DNA of 64,000 bases from an uncultured Xanthomonas sp. (GTDB lineage Bacteria; Pseudomonadota; Gammaproteobacteria; Xanthomonadales; Xanthomonadaceae): assembly GCA_943912265.1 (NCBI GenBank), contig CALTTS010000006.1:62001-126000 (forward strand), given 5' to 3'. The position numbers were made by a program, and so were the translations under genes. Shown here in pieces: positions 16,773 through 26,221 of this stretch (the stretch's first letter is position 1; every line of letters starts with the position of its first letter). Below the pieces are notes generated by a model that saw only the letters and a program-made list of their open reading frames with translations, was not told the origin of the DNA and did not search any database.

Positions 16773-17969
16773 TCAACCGGTGGCGGCCCTGCGGACGTAT
16801 CGGCCGTGCTGCACGGCAACCTTCCCGTCCAACTCCATGAGCAGCAGCATGGAGGACAGGGCGGCGGCCGTCAATCCGGTGCGCTCGACCAGCCGATCCA
16901 TAGGCATGGGATCGAAGCCGAGGGCATCCCACAACATCTGGTGGCCGGGCTCGAGCGGTGCGGAGGAGTCCGGCGCCGGTGCGGAGGGCGGTGCGATGGA
17001 CGGGGAGGCGGGTGCTGCGGGCAGGCCGCCGGACAGCGTCTCGGCCAGGTGCGAGACGGCCGGCAGCAGCGCCTCGATCACTTCGTCGGCCGATTCCACC
17101 AGCTGCGCGCCGTCGCGGATCAGGCGGTGGCAGCCGCGGGCCATCGGATTGTGGATGGAGCCGGGAACGGCGAAGACCTCGCGCCCGGCCTCGCCGGCCA
17201 GGCGCGCGGTGATCAGCGCGCCCGAGCGTTCGGCCGCTTCCACCACCAGCGTGCCCAGCGCGAGGCCGGCGATGATCCGGTTGCGGCTGGGGAAATGGCT
17301 GCGCTGCGGCGGCGTGCCGGGCGGATGCTCGCTGGCCACGGCGCCGCCGCTGGCGGCGATGCGGTCGCGCAGCGCCGCGTGCCGGCGCGGGTAGGCCACG
17401 TCCGGGCCAGTGCCCAGCACCGCCACGGTGGCGGCGTCGGCGACGGACAGGGCCGCCTCGTGCGCGGCCGCGTCGATCCCGGCCGCCAGCCCGCTGGTCA
17501 CGGCCAGCCCCGCGCGTGCCAGGACGCGGGCGAAGCCGTGCGCGTTGTCGCGGCCACCGGCGCTCGGGGCACGGCTGCCGACCACGGCGACGGCCGGTTT
17601 CCACAGCGCGGCCGGGTCGCCGTCCACGAACAGCGCCAGCGGCGGATTCGGGGCATGCCGCAGCAGCGGCGGGTAATCCGGCGAATGCCAGCCGATCAGG
17701 CGATGCCCGGGCCGTGCCAGCCATTCCAGCCCGCGCGCCAGCGCTACGGGATCGGGGCGCGCGAGCAGGGCATGCTGCCCGGCATCGTGCAGGCCGGGCC
17801 GTGGCGGGGCCGACATCGCGGCCGCGATCGCACGCTCGGCCGAGCCGTGCAGTTCCAGCAGCCGGCGTCGCGCCATGGCGCTGCCGCCGGCCAGCACCAG
17901 CGCCAGCAGGTGCGGTGCATCGGCATCACGGTGCGCGGACGGGGCCGGGCGGGAGGCGGCGGGGATCAT
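16773..17969 (-). CDS. dprA: DNA-processing protein DprA (Smf)
   Basis: 398 aa. Binds incoming single-stranded DNA and loads RecA during transformation. After an N-terminal SAM-like helical region comes the Rossmann core: AVVGSRAPSAGG, LAVTSGLAAGIDAAAH, VLGTGPDVAYPRRHAAL and FPSRNRIIAGLALGTLVVEA. A C-terminal winged-helix (DML1-like) domain follows a Pro/Ala linker. ATG 17969 was chosen; the preceding in-frame residues are not conserved. Upstream of smg, as is common. Confidence 0.94.
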   Translation of the reverse strand: MIPAASRPAPSAHRDADAPHLLALVLAGGSAMARRRLLELHGSAERAIAAAMSAPPRPGLHDAGQHALLARPDPVALARGLEWLARPGHRLIGWHSPDYPPLLRHAPNPPLALFVDGDPAALWKPAVAVVGSRAPSAGGRDNAHGFARVLARAGLAVTSGLAAGIDAAAHEAALSVADAATVAVLGTGPDVAYPRRHAALRDRIAASGGAVASEHPPGTPPQRSHFPSRNRIIAGLALGTLVVEAAERSGALITARLAGEAGREVFAVPGSIHNPMARGCHRLIRDGAQLVESADEVIEALLPAVSHLAETLSGGLPAAPASPSIAPPSAPAPDSSAPLEPGHQMLWDALGFDPMPMDRLVERTGLTAAALSSMLLLMELDGKVAVQHGRYVRRAATG

Positions 17970-18068
17970 GCCGCCAGCGTGGCCCGGAAACGGCGACGGC
18001 ACCCGAAGGTGCCGTCGTGGCGCGGGGTAGGATTTCCCCGCATCGTGCCGGCCGAGGGCCGGCATCGA

Positions 18069-19214
18069 TCACTGCGCGTCGGGATGCTTGAGCTCGTAGC
18101 CGACCATCACCGGCTTCACGCCGGCCATCACCAGCCCGTAGCTGACCTTGTCGAAGGTGCGGAAGACCATCACGTGCGCGGCGTATTCGTCCGGCAGGCG
18201 GGTGCGGCCGGCGCCCCTGGAGGCGGTGGCGGCATCGTTGGCCTGCGACGTGCCCGGGTGCTCGAGGCGGTCGATCACGCCGCTGCCCATGCGCCAGACC
18301 GACAGCACGGTGCCGTTGTCCAGGCCGTCGCGGCGGCCGCCGGAAATGGCGACCACGTCGCGCGGGCCGGCGGTCGCGTAGGTGTCTGCCACCGCCAGCA
18401 CGCGCAGCTTGCCCGGCTCCACCGCGGCCTTCGGCGGGTGCGGGAAGAACTGCAGGTCGTACGGGTTGGCGGTCACCGGCACCACGCGGTCGCCGGCGCG
18501 GACTTCGTGGCCGTTGTCCTCGAGCAGCAGGGTGCCCACGTCGGTGCCGTTGGCGCCGGCGCGGGTGAGGGTGCCGACGCTGACCCGGGCCAGCTCGTAG
18601 CCGAGGAACTCGCGGCTCTTGTAGTCGGCGGCGTAGTCCTTCCAGAAGCTGCCCACGGCGTACAGCTCCTTGCCGCGGAAATCCAGGTCCTGGCTGCCGT
18701 GCGGACCGCCGTAGCGCAGGGTCGGGCGCAGCACCTCGTAGCGCTGGTCGGGCTGGGCGTTGGCCAGGCCCTTCACGTAGACCAGGTTGCCGCCGCTGCC
18801 GCGCAGCTGATTGTCCTCGATGCCGACCACGTGGGGCAGCGACTGGAACTCGTCGACGATGCGCAGGTCCTTCAGGAAGGGCTCCACCTCGGCCAGCGGG
18901 ATGGCGTCGATGGGCGCCTCCTGGCGCGGACCGGGCGTCGAGCGCACCACCGGCGCGCCGGTGCGGTCCAGGTAGGCCAGACTGAGCACGTCGCCCGGGT
19001 AGATCAGGTGCGGGTTGGCGACCTGCGGGTTGGCCTGCCAGATTTCCGGCCACAGCCACGGCTTGCTCAGAAACTTGCCGGCGATGCCCCAGAGCGTGTC
19101 GCCCTTGCGGACCACGTAGGTATCCGGGTGGTTCTTGGCCACTTCCACGGCGGTGGCACCGGCCACGGCCGTGAACAGCGCCACGGCGACGACTGTACGG
19201 AATCTCTCAAACAT
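18069..19214 (-). CDS. LysM domain protein, exported
   Basis: 381 aa. Signal peptide (RFRTVVAVALFTAVAGATAVEVA), then one LysM domain near the N-terminus (TYVVRKGDTLWGIAGKFLSKPWLWPEIWQANPQ, LIYPGDVLSL), which binds peptidoglycan. The remaining 280 residues are the conserved 'LysM plus unknown' domain of proteins encoded beside dprA/def in many proteobacteria. Divergent from def with about 130 bases between starts, which is the usual arrangement. Confidence 0.92.
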   Translation of the reverse strand: MFERFRTVVAVALFTAVAGATAVEVAKNHPDTYVVRKGDTLWGIAGKFLSKPWLWPEIWQANPQVANPHLIYPGDVLSLAYLDRTGAPVVRSTPGPRQEAPIDAIPLAEVEPFLKDLRIVDEFQSLPHVVGIEDNQLRGSGGNLVYVKGLANAQPDQRYEVLRPTLRYGGPHGSQDLDFRGKELYAVGSFWKDYAADYKSREFLGYELARVSVGTLTRAGANGTDVGTLLLEDNGHEVRAGDRVVPVTANPYDLQFFPHPPKAAVEPGKLRVLAVADTYATAGPRDVVAISGGRRDGLDNGTVLSVWRMGSGVIDRLEHPGTSQANDAATASRGAGRTRLPDEYAAHVMVFRTFDKVSYGLVMAGVKPVMVGYELKHPDAQ

Positions 19215-19290
19215 GTGCGTGATCCGCCTGATTCCCCTGCAGGTTTCGGCACTATAGTCCAGAACCCGGGCCTGAACGCAAGCCTCGCGC

Positions 19291-19296
19291 TACAAT
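19291..19296 (+). promoter_or_regulatory. Candidate -10 element for the def operon
   Basis: TACAAT lies 48 bases before the def start in the divergent LysM/def spacer. No good -35 is visible at 16-18 bases, so this is a weak call based on position and a five-of-six match. Confidence 0.35.
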
Positions 19297-19344
19297 GCGC
19301 GGGTCTTGCCGGCACGGACCGGTGCCCCCATCACGGATACCGTC

Positions 19345-19857
19345 ATGGCCATGCTCCCCATCCTCGAGTTCCCCGATCCCCGGCTGCGCACCAAGGCGGT
19401 GCCGGTCGACCCCGCGCAGCTTGTCGCGGCGGATTTCCAGCGCCTGCTCGACGACATGTTCGAAACCATGTACGCCGCGCCGGGCATCGGCCTGGCGGCC
19501 AGCCAGGTGGACGTGCACCAGCGCTTCATGGTGATCGACGTCAGCGAGGAGAAGAACGCCCCGCAGGTGTTCGTCAACCCGGAAATCGTCAGCCGCGACG
19601 GCGAGCAGGTGTACCAGGAAGGCTGCCTGTCGGTGCCCGGCATCTATGCCGACGTGACCCGCGCCAACCGCATCACCGTGCGCTACCTGGGCCGCGACGG
19701 CCAGCCGCGCGAGCTGGATACCGACGGCCTGCTGGCCGTGTGCATCCAGCACGAGATGGACCATCTGGACGGCAAGCTGTTCGTGGACTACCTGTCCCCG
19801 CTCAAGCGCGAGATGGTGCGCAAGAAACTCGCCAAGCAGCGTCGCCACGCCGCCTGA
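19345..19857 (+). CDS. def: Peptide deformylase
   Basis: 170 aa. Removes the formyl group from nascent N-formyl-methionine; Fe2+ or Zn2+ enzyme. All three family motifs are intact: GIGLAASQ (47-54), EGCLSVPG (metal-binding Cys about 94) and QHEMDHLDG (His 136 and His 140, catalytic Glu 137). ATG 19345 is favoured over a further upstream start. First gene of def-fmt-rsmB, the conserved order. Confidence 0.97.
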   Translation: MAMLPILEFPDPRLRTKAVPVDPAQLVAADFQRLLDDMFETMYAAPGIGLAASQVDVHQRFMVIDVSEEKNAPQVFVNPEIVSRDGEQVYQEGCLSVPGIYADVTRANRITVRYLGRDGQPRELDTDGLLAVCIQHEMDHLDGKLFVDYLSPLKREMVRKKLAKQRRHAA

Positions 19858-19959
19858 CCCGGCGCGGAGCGGGCAGGACGCCCGATGGCGACGGACGAAT
19901 GTCCGCCGGCCGGCGCCGTCCCCGACCGTCCGCGCCTTCCGACACCGGATCGCGTTCCA

Positions 19960-20886
19960 ATGAGAATCGTCTTCGCGGGCACGCCCGATTTCGCCGTCCC
20001 CTGCCTGCGCGCCGCCGCGCAGCGCCACGAGGTGGTGGCCGTCTACACCCAGCCGGACCGGCCGGCCGGGCGCGGCCGCGGGCTGACGCCGTCGCCGGTC
20101 AAGCTCGAGGCCGTCGCCCGCGGCATCCCGGTGCTGCAGCCCGAATCGCTGCGCCGGCCCGAACCGCAGCAGGCCCTGCGCGCGCTGGCCCCGGACCTGC
20201 TGGTGGTGGTGGCCTACGGCCTGATCCTGCCGCAGGCGGTGCTCGACATCCCGACCTGGGGCTGCTGGAACGTGCACGCCTCGCTGCTGCCGCGCTGGCG
20301 CGGCGCGGCGCCGATCCAGCGCGCCATCGAGGCCGGCGACGCCGAAACCGGCGTGTGCCTGATGCGCATGGAAGCCGGGCTCGACACCGGGCCGGTGCTG
20401 CTGTCCAGGGCCATCCCGATCGGCGCGGAGGAAACCGGCGGCCAGCTGCACGACCGTCTCGCCGAACTCGGCGCGCAGGTGCTGAACGACGGCCTGGGCC
20501 TGCTGCGGGCCGGGCTGGTGCCGGTGGCGCAGCCGCAGCCGGAGGCGGGCGCCTGCTACGCCCGCAAGCTCGACAAGGCCGAAGCCCGGCTCGACTGGAG
20601 CCGCCCGGCCATCGAACTGGCGCGCAAGGTGCGCGCCTTCGAACCGTGGCCGGTGGCCGAAGCGCAGGTGGCCGGCGAGCGCCTGCGCATCCACGGCGCG
20701 CAGACACTGGAACGTGCCCATTCGGCCGCGCCGGGCACGCTGCTGGCGGCCGGCCGCGACGGTCTGGACATCGCCTGCGGCGAGGGCGCGCTGCGCCTGC
20801 GCGTGATCCAGCGCGACGGCGGCAAGGCGATCACCGCCGCCGACTACCTCAACGCCCGCCGCGACCTCGTGTCGCCGGCGCGCTGA
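19960..20886 (+). CDS. fmt: Methionyl-tRNA formyltransferase
   Basis: 308 aa. Formylates initiator Met-tRNA using 10-formyl-THF. N-terminal MRIVFAGTPDFAVPCL, the SLLPRWRGAAPIQRAI catalytic segment (with NVHAS just before) and the C-terminal OB-like domain (GTLLAAGRDGLDIACGEGALRLRVIQRDGGK) are present. Start ATG 19960 gives the canonical MRIVFAG. Between def and rsmB; seven bases to the rsmB start. Confidence 0.97.
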   Translation: MRIVFAGTPDFAVPCLRAAAQRHEVVAVYTQPDRPAGRGRGLTPSPVKLEAVARGIPVLQPESLRRPEPQQALRALAPDLLVVVAYGLILPQAVLDIPTWGCWNVHASLLPRWRGAAPIQRAIEAGDAETGVCLMRMEAGLDTGPVLLSRAIPIGAEETGGQLHDRLAELGAQVLNDGLGLLRAGLVPVAQPQPEAGACYARKLDKAEARLDWSRPAIELARKVRAFEPWPVAEAQVAGERLRIHGAQTLERAHSAAPGTLLAAGRDGLDIACGEGALRLRVIQRDGGKAITAADYLNARRDLVSPAR

Positions 20887-20893
20887 GTCCGCC

Positions 20894-22198
20894 GTGGCCG
20901 CTCCCGGCGTTGCCCCGAGGCTGGCCGCCGCGCGCGTGCTCGACGCGGTGGTCCGGCGCGGGCGCTCGCTGAAGGCCGAGCTCGCCCGCAGCTTGCCGGC
21001 GCTGGAGGATCCGCGCGACCGCGCGCTGGTCGAGGCGATCTGCTTTGCCGCGCTGCGCCAGCGCCACCGCTACGAATCCGCCCTGCGCGGCTGGATGCCG
21101 CGTCCGCTCGGTGCGCGCGACGGCGAGCTGCACGGCCTGCTGCTCGCGGGACTGGCGCAGATCGACGCGCTCGCCTTGCCGGCGCACGCCGCCTTGTCGG
21201 CCACCGTGGATACCGCGCGGGCGATGCAGCGCGAGCGTCAGGCCGGCCTGGTCAATGCCCTGCTGCGGCGTGCCCAGCGGGAAGGCGTGCCGGCCGCCGA
21301 TCCGGCGGCGGCGTGGCCGGACTGGCTGCGGCGGAAGGTCGAGGCCGACTGGCCGCAGCAGGCCGCGGCCATCTTCGCCGCGAGCGCGCAGCCGGCGCCG
21401 CTGTGGCTGCGGGTCAACCGCCGCCGCGGCACCCGCGAGGCGTATCTCGGGCGCCTTGCCGCCGCCGGCATCCCGGCCGCGGCGGTCGACGGCTGGCCCG
21501 ATGCGTTGCGCATCGACGTGCCGCTCGCGCCGTCGACGCTGCCCGGTTTCGCCGACGGCGACGTGTCGGTGCAGGACGCCTCGGCACAGGCGGTGGCCGA
21601 GGCGCTGCTGCCGTTGCCGCCCGCCGCCCGCGTGCTCGACGCCTGCGCCGCGCCGGGCGGCAAGGCCGCGCACCTGCTCGAGCGCGCGCCCGGACTGCGG
21701 CTGACCGCGCTGGACGTGGACGCGCGCCGGCTGCACCGCGTCCACGACACGCTGGCCCGGCTCGGGCTGGCCGACGAGGCGGTGCTGAAGGCGGCCGATG
21801 CCGCCGAACCGGCGGCGTGGTGGGACGGCGTGCCGTTCGACGCGATCCTGCTCGATGCGCCGTGCTCGGCCACCGGCGTGGTCCGGCGCCAGCCCGACGT
21901 GCTGCTGCACCGGCGCCCGACCGACCTCGACGCGCTGCTGGCCGCGCAGGCGCGCCTGCTGGATGCGCTGTGGCCGCTGCTCGCGCCCGGCGGCGTGCTG
22001 GTGTACGCCACCTGCTCGATCCTGAAGGACGAGAACGAGCATCAGGTCGAACGCTTCCTGAAGCGGCGGCCGGATGCGCGGGCCGAAGGGCTCGCCGACG
22101 CCTTCGGCCATGATAGAAAGTCCGGCCGCCAACGCCTGCCCGGGGAACAGGGTGCTGACGGATTCTTCTGCGCACGCCTGCACATGACCCGATGCTGA
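20894..22198 (+). CDS. rsmB: 16S rRNA (cytosine-967-C5)-methyltransferase RsmB
   Basis: 434 aa from a GTG start. An N-terminal NusB-like RNA-binding domain (AARVLDAVVRRGRSL; RALVEAICFAALRQRHRY) precedes the SAM domain: VLDACAAPGGKAAHLLE (motif I), LDVDARRLHRV, DAILLDAPCSATGVVRRQPD (motif IV Cys) and LVYATCSILKDENEHQV (motif VI nucleophile Cys). Complete and typical. Its end overlaps the start of the ligase-like gene by 7 bases. Confidence 0.96.
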   Translation: MAAPGVAPRLAAARVLDAVVRRGRSLKAELARSLPALEDPRDRALVEAICFAALRQRHRYESALRGWMPRPLGARDGELHGLLLAGLAQIDALALPAHAALSATVDTARAMQRERQAGLVNALLRRAQREGVPAADPAAAWPDWLRRKVEADWPQQAAAIFAASAQPAPLWLRVNRRRGTREAYLGRLAAAGIPAAAVDGWPDALRIDVPLAPSTLPGFADGDVSVQDASAQAVAEALLPLPPAARVLDACAAPGGKAAHLLERAPGLRLTALDVDARRLHRVHDTLARLGLADEAVLKAADAAEPAAWWDGVPFDAILLDAPCSATGVVRRQPDVLLHRRPTDLDALLAAQARLLDALWPLLAPGGVLVYATCSILKDENEHQVERFLKRRPDARAEGLADAFGHDRKSGRQRLPGEQGADGFFCARLHMTRC

Positions 22199-23496
22199 GC
22201 CCGATCCCCGCCCCGTTCGAGTCGCCATCCCCAGCCACCCCGGCGACCGCCGCGGTCCCGGTGCGCGAGCGGTTGGCCGGCGTGCTGTTCGGTGCCGGGC
22301 TGTTCCTGCCGCTGGGGCTGGCCAACCTGCCGCCGGCGTGGCCGGACAGCTACAAGCTGTTCGTCCTGCTGCTGCTGGCGGCCACGGCGCTCGTGCCGGG
22401 CACGTTCCGGCGGGTCTGGCGCGAGCTGCCGGCATGGCGCGCGGTGACGGCGGTGATGCTGGTCATGATCGCCTGGGTGGTGCTGCCGCTGGCGCTGGGC
22501 GACCGGCCCTGGCGGCTGGTCGACAACCTGTCCCGGCTGCTGCTGCTGCCCTGGTGCGCGGCCCTGGCCTGGCGGCTGCGGCCTCCGCTGGCCTGGCTGT
22601 GGGGGGGGGCGCTGGCCGGCGTGGCCGGCGTGGCCGGCGTGGCGTTCTGGCAGGCGGGCATCGGCGTCGAGCGCGTGCATGGCTGGAGCAATCCGCTGGT
22701 GTTCGCCATCGTGACGATGCTGCTGGCGGTGCTGGCGATCTACTGCCGTCCGCCCGGGCGGCGCTGGAGCGCGTGGGTGGCGGCCCTGGCGGTACTGGTC
22801 GCGATCGCGGCAATGCTGCTCAGCGGCAGCCGGGGCGTGGTGCCGGGTGTCGCCGCGCTGCTGCTGTCGGTCCTGCTGCTGGGGCGGCGCAACCGGCTGC
22901 TGCCGCGCCTGGCCGGATGCGCGCTGGCGCTGGCGATCGGCGCGCTGCTGCTTGCCCTGGTGCCCTCGCTCGGCGAGCGCACCCGCCTGCATGAGGCGCT
23001 GAACGATGCCGAGCAGATCCAGCGCGGGTACATGGACACCTCGATCGGGGCGCGGCTGGAGCTGCTCGGCGTCGCCGGCCGCACCCTCGTCGCGCACCCG
23101 CTGGCCGGCGTCGGCATGGGCCGCTTCGGCGAGCAGGTGCGACGCCAGCCGGCGTGCCAGGCGCCGCCGGCACCGGCGTGGTGCGCGCTCGGCCATGCCC
23201 ACAACGATCTTGCGCAATGGGGCGCCACGCTCGGCGTGCCGGGGCTGGTGCTGATCGCGCTGGTCTACGGCGTGCCGCTGGCCATGTTCGTGCGGATGGG
23301 CTGGCGCCGCCGCGGGCAGGGGCCGGTGGGCCCGGCCTGGGCCGGCGCATTGGCGGTGCTGGGGCTGGTGCTGGCGGGGATGACCCAGTCGATCTTCGCC
23401 CATGCCGCCACCTCCGGCCTGTTCGCCATGCTGACCGGCACCCTGCTCGGCCTGGCCTGGCGCGATGACGAAACATGCAACGGAGCGACGGCATGA
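22192..23496 (+). CDS. O-antigen ligase-like (Wzy_C) polytopic membrane protein
   Basis: 434 aa with about 11 membrane segments. A periplasmic loop contains RLELLGVAGRTLVAHPLAGVGMGRFGE and GHAHNDLAQWGATLGVPGL, the H-N motif typical of WaaL/Wzy_C proteins that transfer or polymerise undecaprenyl-linked glycans in the inner membrane. The gene overlaps rsmB upstream and the GT39 gene downstream (ATGA), so it is in a tight operon. A run of nine G at 22611-22619, followed by three GTGGCCGGC-type units, lies in the middle of the frame and could slip. Confidence 0.8.
   Translation: MLSPIPAPFESPSPATPATAAVPVRERLAGVLFGAGLFLPLGLANLPPAWPDSYKLFVLLLLAATALVPGTFRRVWRELPAWRAVTAVMLVMIAWVVLPLALGDRPWRLVDNLSRLLLLPWCAALAWRLRPPLAWLWGGALAGVAGVAGVAFWQAGIGVERVHGWSNPLVFAIVTMLLAVLAIYCRPPGRRWSAWVAALAVLVAIAAMLLSGSRGVVPGVAALLLSVLLLGRRNRLLPRLAGCALALAIGALLLALVPSLGERTRLHEALNDAEQIQRGYMDTSIGARLELLGVAGRTLVAHPLAGVGMGRFGEQVRRQPACQAPPAPAWCALGHAHNDLAQWGATLGVPGLVLIALVYGVPLAMFVRMGWRRRGQGPVGPAWAGALAVLGLVLAGMTQSIFAHAATSGLFAMLTGTLLGLAWRDDETCNGATA
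22611..22619 (+). repeat. Poly-G tract (G9) inside the O-antigen ligase-like gene
   Basis: Nine consecutive G encode part of L-W-G-G-A. It is followed immediately by a 9-bp tandem repeat (GTGGCCGGC, about three copies, 22620-22645) encoding V-A-G repeats. Gain or loss of one G would truncate the protein. Confidence 0.8.
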
Positions 23497-25190
23497 GGTT
23501 TCCGCAGGTTCCGCGCGAGGGCGAACCCTCGGCGCGCACCGTGTTCTGGCTGTTCGTGCTGGCCTTGGTGGTGCTGGCCGCGGGCATCGGCCTGCGCGCG
23601 CCGTGGCCGGCCGACGAGCCGCGCTTCGTGCTGGTGGCCAAGCAGATGTGGGAGTCCGGCGACTGGTGGTTCCCGCACCGCGGCCAGGAGCTGTATTCGG
23701 ACAAGCCGCCGCTGTATTTCTGGCTGCTGTGCGCCAGCTATGCGCTGTTCCGCGACTGGGACTGGGCTTATCTGTGGCCGTCGCTGGCCGCGGCGATGGG
23801 CACGTTGTGGTTGACTCACGATTTCGCCCGGCGGCTGTGGACGCCGCGCGCCGGCGTGTGGGCGATGCTCGGCGTGCTGTGCGCGTTCCAGTTCGTCTAC
23901 CAGGGCAAGCGCGCGCAGATCGATCCGACCGTGGTGGCTTTCATCACCCTGGGCGTGTACGGCATCGGCCGGCACGTGCTGCTGGGGCCGGCGTGGCGCT
24001 GGTACTGGCTGGGGTGTTTTGCCGCAGGCTTGGGCGTGATCAGCAAGGGCGTGGGCTTCCTCGCGCTGCTGGCCCTGCTGCCGTACGTCTGGATGCGCTG
24101 GCGCGGCTGGAGCGGCCTGTCCGAACCGGCGCCGCGCGGGGCCGGGCGCTGGTGGCTGGGCGGCGGTGCGTTCCTGCTGGCGATCGCGCTGTGGTTCGTG
24201 CCGATGCTGACCCTGGCGCTGCTCGACGGGGATGCCGGCCACCGCGCCTATCTGGACGACCTGCTGTTCCGGCAGACCGCCACGCGCTACGTCAGCGCCT
24301 GGCACCACCACAAGCCGGCCTGGTATTTCGTCGAGGTGGTGCTGTTGTACTGGTTGCCGTTCAGCGCCTTCCTGCCATGGCTGCTGCGGCCGTGGCGCGA
24401 GGCGTGGCATGCCCGCGACGCACGGGTATGGTGGCCGCTGGCATGGGCGCTGCTGGTGTTCGCGTTCTTCAGCGCCAGCCCGGGCAAGCGCGACATGTAC
24501 ATCCTGCCGGCTTTGCCGATGGTGGCGGTGGCGGCGGCCCCGTATCTGGAGGCCTTGTCGCGGCGTGCCGGGCTGCGCTGGCTGCTGTTCGGGCTGGTGC
24601 TGGCAATGGGCCTCGGGTTTGCCGTCGCCGGCGGCATGGCAGCGCTCGGAGACCCCAAATTCGCGGTGAAGTTCGAGGCCGAGCGCGGGCTGCTGCCGGG
24701 CGATGCCAACGCGCTGTGGTGGTCGATGGCCGCCCTCGGCGCGCTGCTGTGCGCGCTGGCCGCCTGGCTGCGCCCGCGCCGGGCCGCCGTGCTGGCGCTG
24801 GCGATGAACGTGGCGGTCTGGCTGTTCTACGCGCTGGCGCTGGCGCCGATGCTGGACGACGAGAATTCCGGGCGCGGCTTGATGCGCGCCGCGCGCGAGC
24901 AGGCCGGGCCGGCGACGGTCATCGGCCTGGTCGACTGGCGCGAGCAGCTGCTGCTGCAGGCGGTCGGCCCGGTCACCGAGTTCGGTTTCCGCCAGCCGCC
25001 GGAGGAGCAATGGCGGCGCGGCATCGCCTGGTTGCGCACGCCGGCCGCCGGGCAGCGCGTGCTGCTCGGTCAGGGGGACGCGTTGCCTGCCTGCATCGAC
25101 AGGAGCCGGTTGCATGCGCTGGGTGCCGCCAACCGCCGCGACTGGTGGCTGGTGCGGCTGGATGCGGTATCGGAGTGCCCGCATGAGTGA
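23493..25190 (+). CDS. Family 39-like glycosyltransferase (ArnT type)
   Basis: 565 aa. N-terminal DEPRF motif (PWPADEPRFVLVAKQM) and SDKPPLYFWLLCASY are the first-loop signatures of ArnT/PMT-type GT-C transferases that use polyprenyl-phosphate sugars; 11-12 membrane segments follow, with RDMYILPALPMVAVAAAPYLE in the C-terminal half. ArnT itself adds aminoarabinose to lipid A, but no arn genes are present here, so the sugar is unknown. The start at 23493 overlaps the previous stop (ATGA). Confidence 0.82.
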   Translation: MRFPQVPREGEPSARTVFWLFVLALVVLAAGIGLRAPWPADEPRFVLVAKQMWESGDWWFPHRGQELYSDKPPLYFWLLCASYALFRDWDWAYLWPSLAAAMGTLWLTHDFARRLWTPRAGVWAMLGVLCAFQFVYQGKRAQIDPTVVAFITLGVYGIGRHVLLGPAWRWYWLGCFAAGLGVISKGVGFLALLALLPYVWMRWRGWSGLSEPAPRGAGRWWLGGGAFLLAIALWFVPMLTLALLDGDAGHRAYLDDLLFRQTATRYVSAWHHHKPAWYFVEVVLLYWLPFSAFLPWLLRPWREAWHARDARVWWPLAWALLVFAFFSASPGKRDMYILPALPMVAVAAAPYLEALSRRAGLRWLLFGLVLAMGLGFAVAGGMAALGDPKFAVKFEAERGLLPGDANALWWSMAALGALLCALAAWLRPRRAAVLALAMNVAVWLFYALALAPMLDDENSGRGLMRAAREQAGPATVIGLVDWREQLLLQAVGPVTEFGFRQPPEEQWRRGIAWLRTPAAGQRVLLGQGDALPACIDRSRLHALGAANRRDWWLVRLDAVSECPHE

Positions 25191-26187
25191 ACGTGCGTCC
25201 TCGACGAGGATGAGGGTGAACGTGATCGCCTGGGACAATGGCGTGGGGCTGGGGCGCGACCTGCGGTTGGTGAGCCGCCATCTGGCGGCGGCGGGGATCG
25301 ATTCGCGCATCTCGAGCTACCGCCGCGGCAAGCTGGTCAAGTGGTTCGGGCCGCACCTGATGCGGCTGCGCGGCTTGTCGATGGTGATGGGGTTGGTGCC
25401 GCGATACGACGTCAACATCTACATCGAGCACATTCGTCCCGAGTTCCGGCGCATGGCACGGCGCAACCTGCTGATGCCCAATCCCGAATGGTTCGACGAG
25501 CGCGACGAGCACCTGCTGCCGATGATCGACGGCGTGCTGGCCAAGACGGACCAGGCCGAGGCGGCGTTCGCGCGGACGGAGACGCCCGTGGTCAAGTGCG
25601 GCTTCACCAGCGAGGACCGGATGGATGCCTCGGTGGCGCGAGTGCCGACGTTCTTCCATCTGGCCGGACGCAGCACCGCAAAGGGCACGCGGATGCTGTT
25701 GACGACATGGCAGCGCCATCCCGAATGGCCCCTGCTGACCGTCGTCCAGAATCCGCGCACGGCCGGCGAGGTCGTCGTCGCGCCGAACATCGACCACCGG
25801 GTCGGCTACATCGACGACGCGGAGCTGCGCGAACTGCAGAATCGCCACCTGTTCCACCTGTGCCCGTCCGAGGCGGAGGGCTTCGGCCATTACATCGGCG
25901 AGGCATTGAGCGTCGGTGCCATCGTGTTGACCACCGACGGGGCACCGATGAACGAACTGGTCGACCACGGGCGCGGGATACTGATTCCCGCGGCCGGCAT
26001 GCAGCCGTTGCGGCGCGGCTTCCGCTACCGCGTCACGCCCGAGGCCGTCGAATCTGCGGTGCAGCGTGCACTGGGCCTCGACGAAGCGGAGCGTACCGCC
26101 ATGTCGGCGGCTGCCCGCGATTTCTTCGTCCGCAACGACGCCGGTTTCCCGGACCGGCTGGCGGCCGCGCTGGCTACCCTGGGCTGA
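25183..26187 (+). CDS. Glycosyltransferase (GT1/GT4-like)
   Basis: 334 aa. Glycosyltransferase B-fold without membrane segments. The C-terminal donor-site region is recognisable: HLCPSEAEGFGHYIGEALSVGAIVLTTDGAPMNELV, the E-x7-E pattern of GT4-type enzymes. The N-terminal domain (NVIAWDNGVGLGRDLRLVSRHL) resembles the acceptor side. Start ATG 25183 overlaps the upstream stop by eight bases, so the two are coupled. Substrates not deducible. Confidence 0.75.
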   Translation: MSERASSTRMRVNVIAWDNGVGLGRDLRLVSRHLAAAGIDSRISSYRRGKLVKWFGPHLMRLRGLSMVMGLVPRYDVNIYIEHIRPEFRRMARRNLLMPNPEWFDERDEHLLPMIDGVLAKTDQAEAAFARTETPVVKCGFTSEDRMDASVARVPTFFHLAGRSTAKGTRMLLTTWQRHPEWPLLTVVQNPRTAGEVVVAPNIDHRVGYIDDAELRELQNRHLFHLCPSEAEGFGHYIGEALSVGAIVLTTDGAPMNELVDHGRGILIPAAGMQPLRRGFRYRVTPEAVESAVQRALGLDEAERTAMSAAARDFFVRNDAGFPDRLAAALATLG

Positions 26188-26221
26188 TGCCGGCATGTCG
26201 GGCCATGCGTATCATGCCGCC

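Noticed and set aside
12766..17394. A 1542-codon plus-strand open frame across tsaC, topA and smg
   Set aside because: Shadow of high-GC minus-strand genes: composition is His/Arg/Gly-rich, no family motifs, and it lies opposite strongly supported genes.
16692..20972. A 1426-codon plus-strand open frame through dprA, the LysM gene, def and fmt
   Set aside because: It crosses several well-supported genes in other frames and has no domain signature; GC-driven absence of stops.
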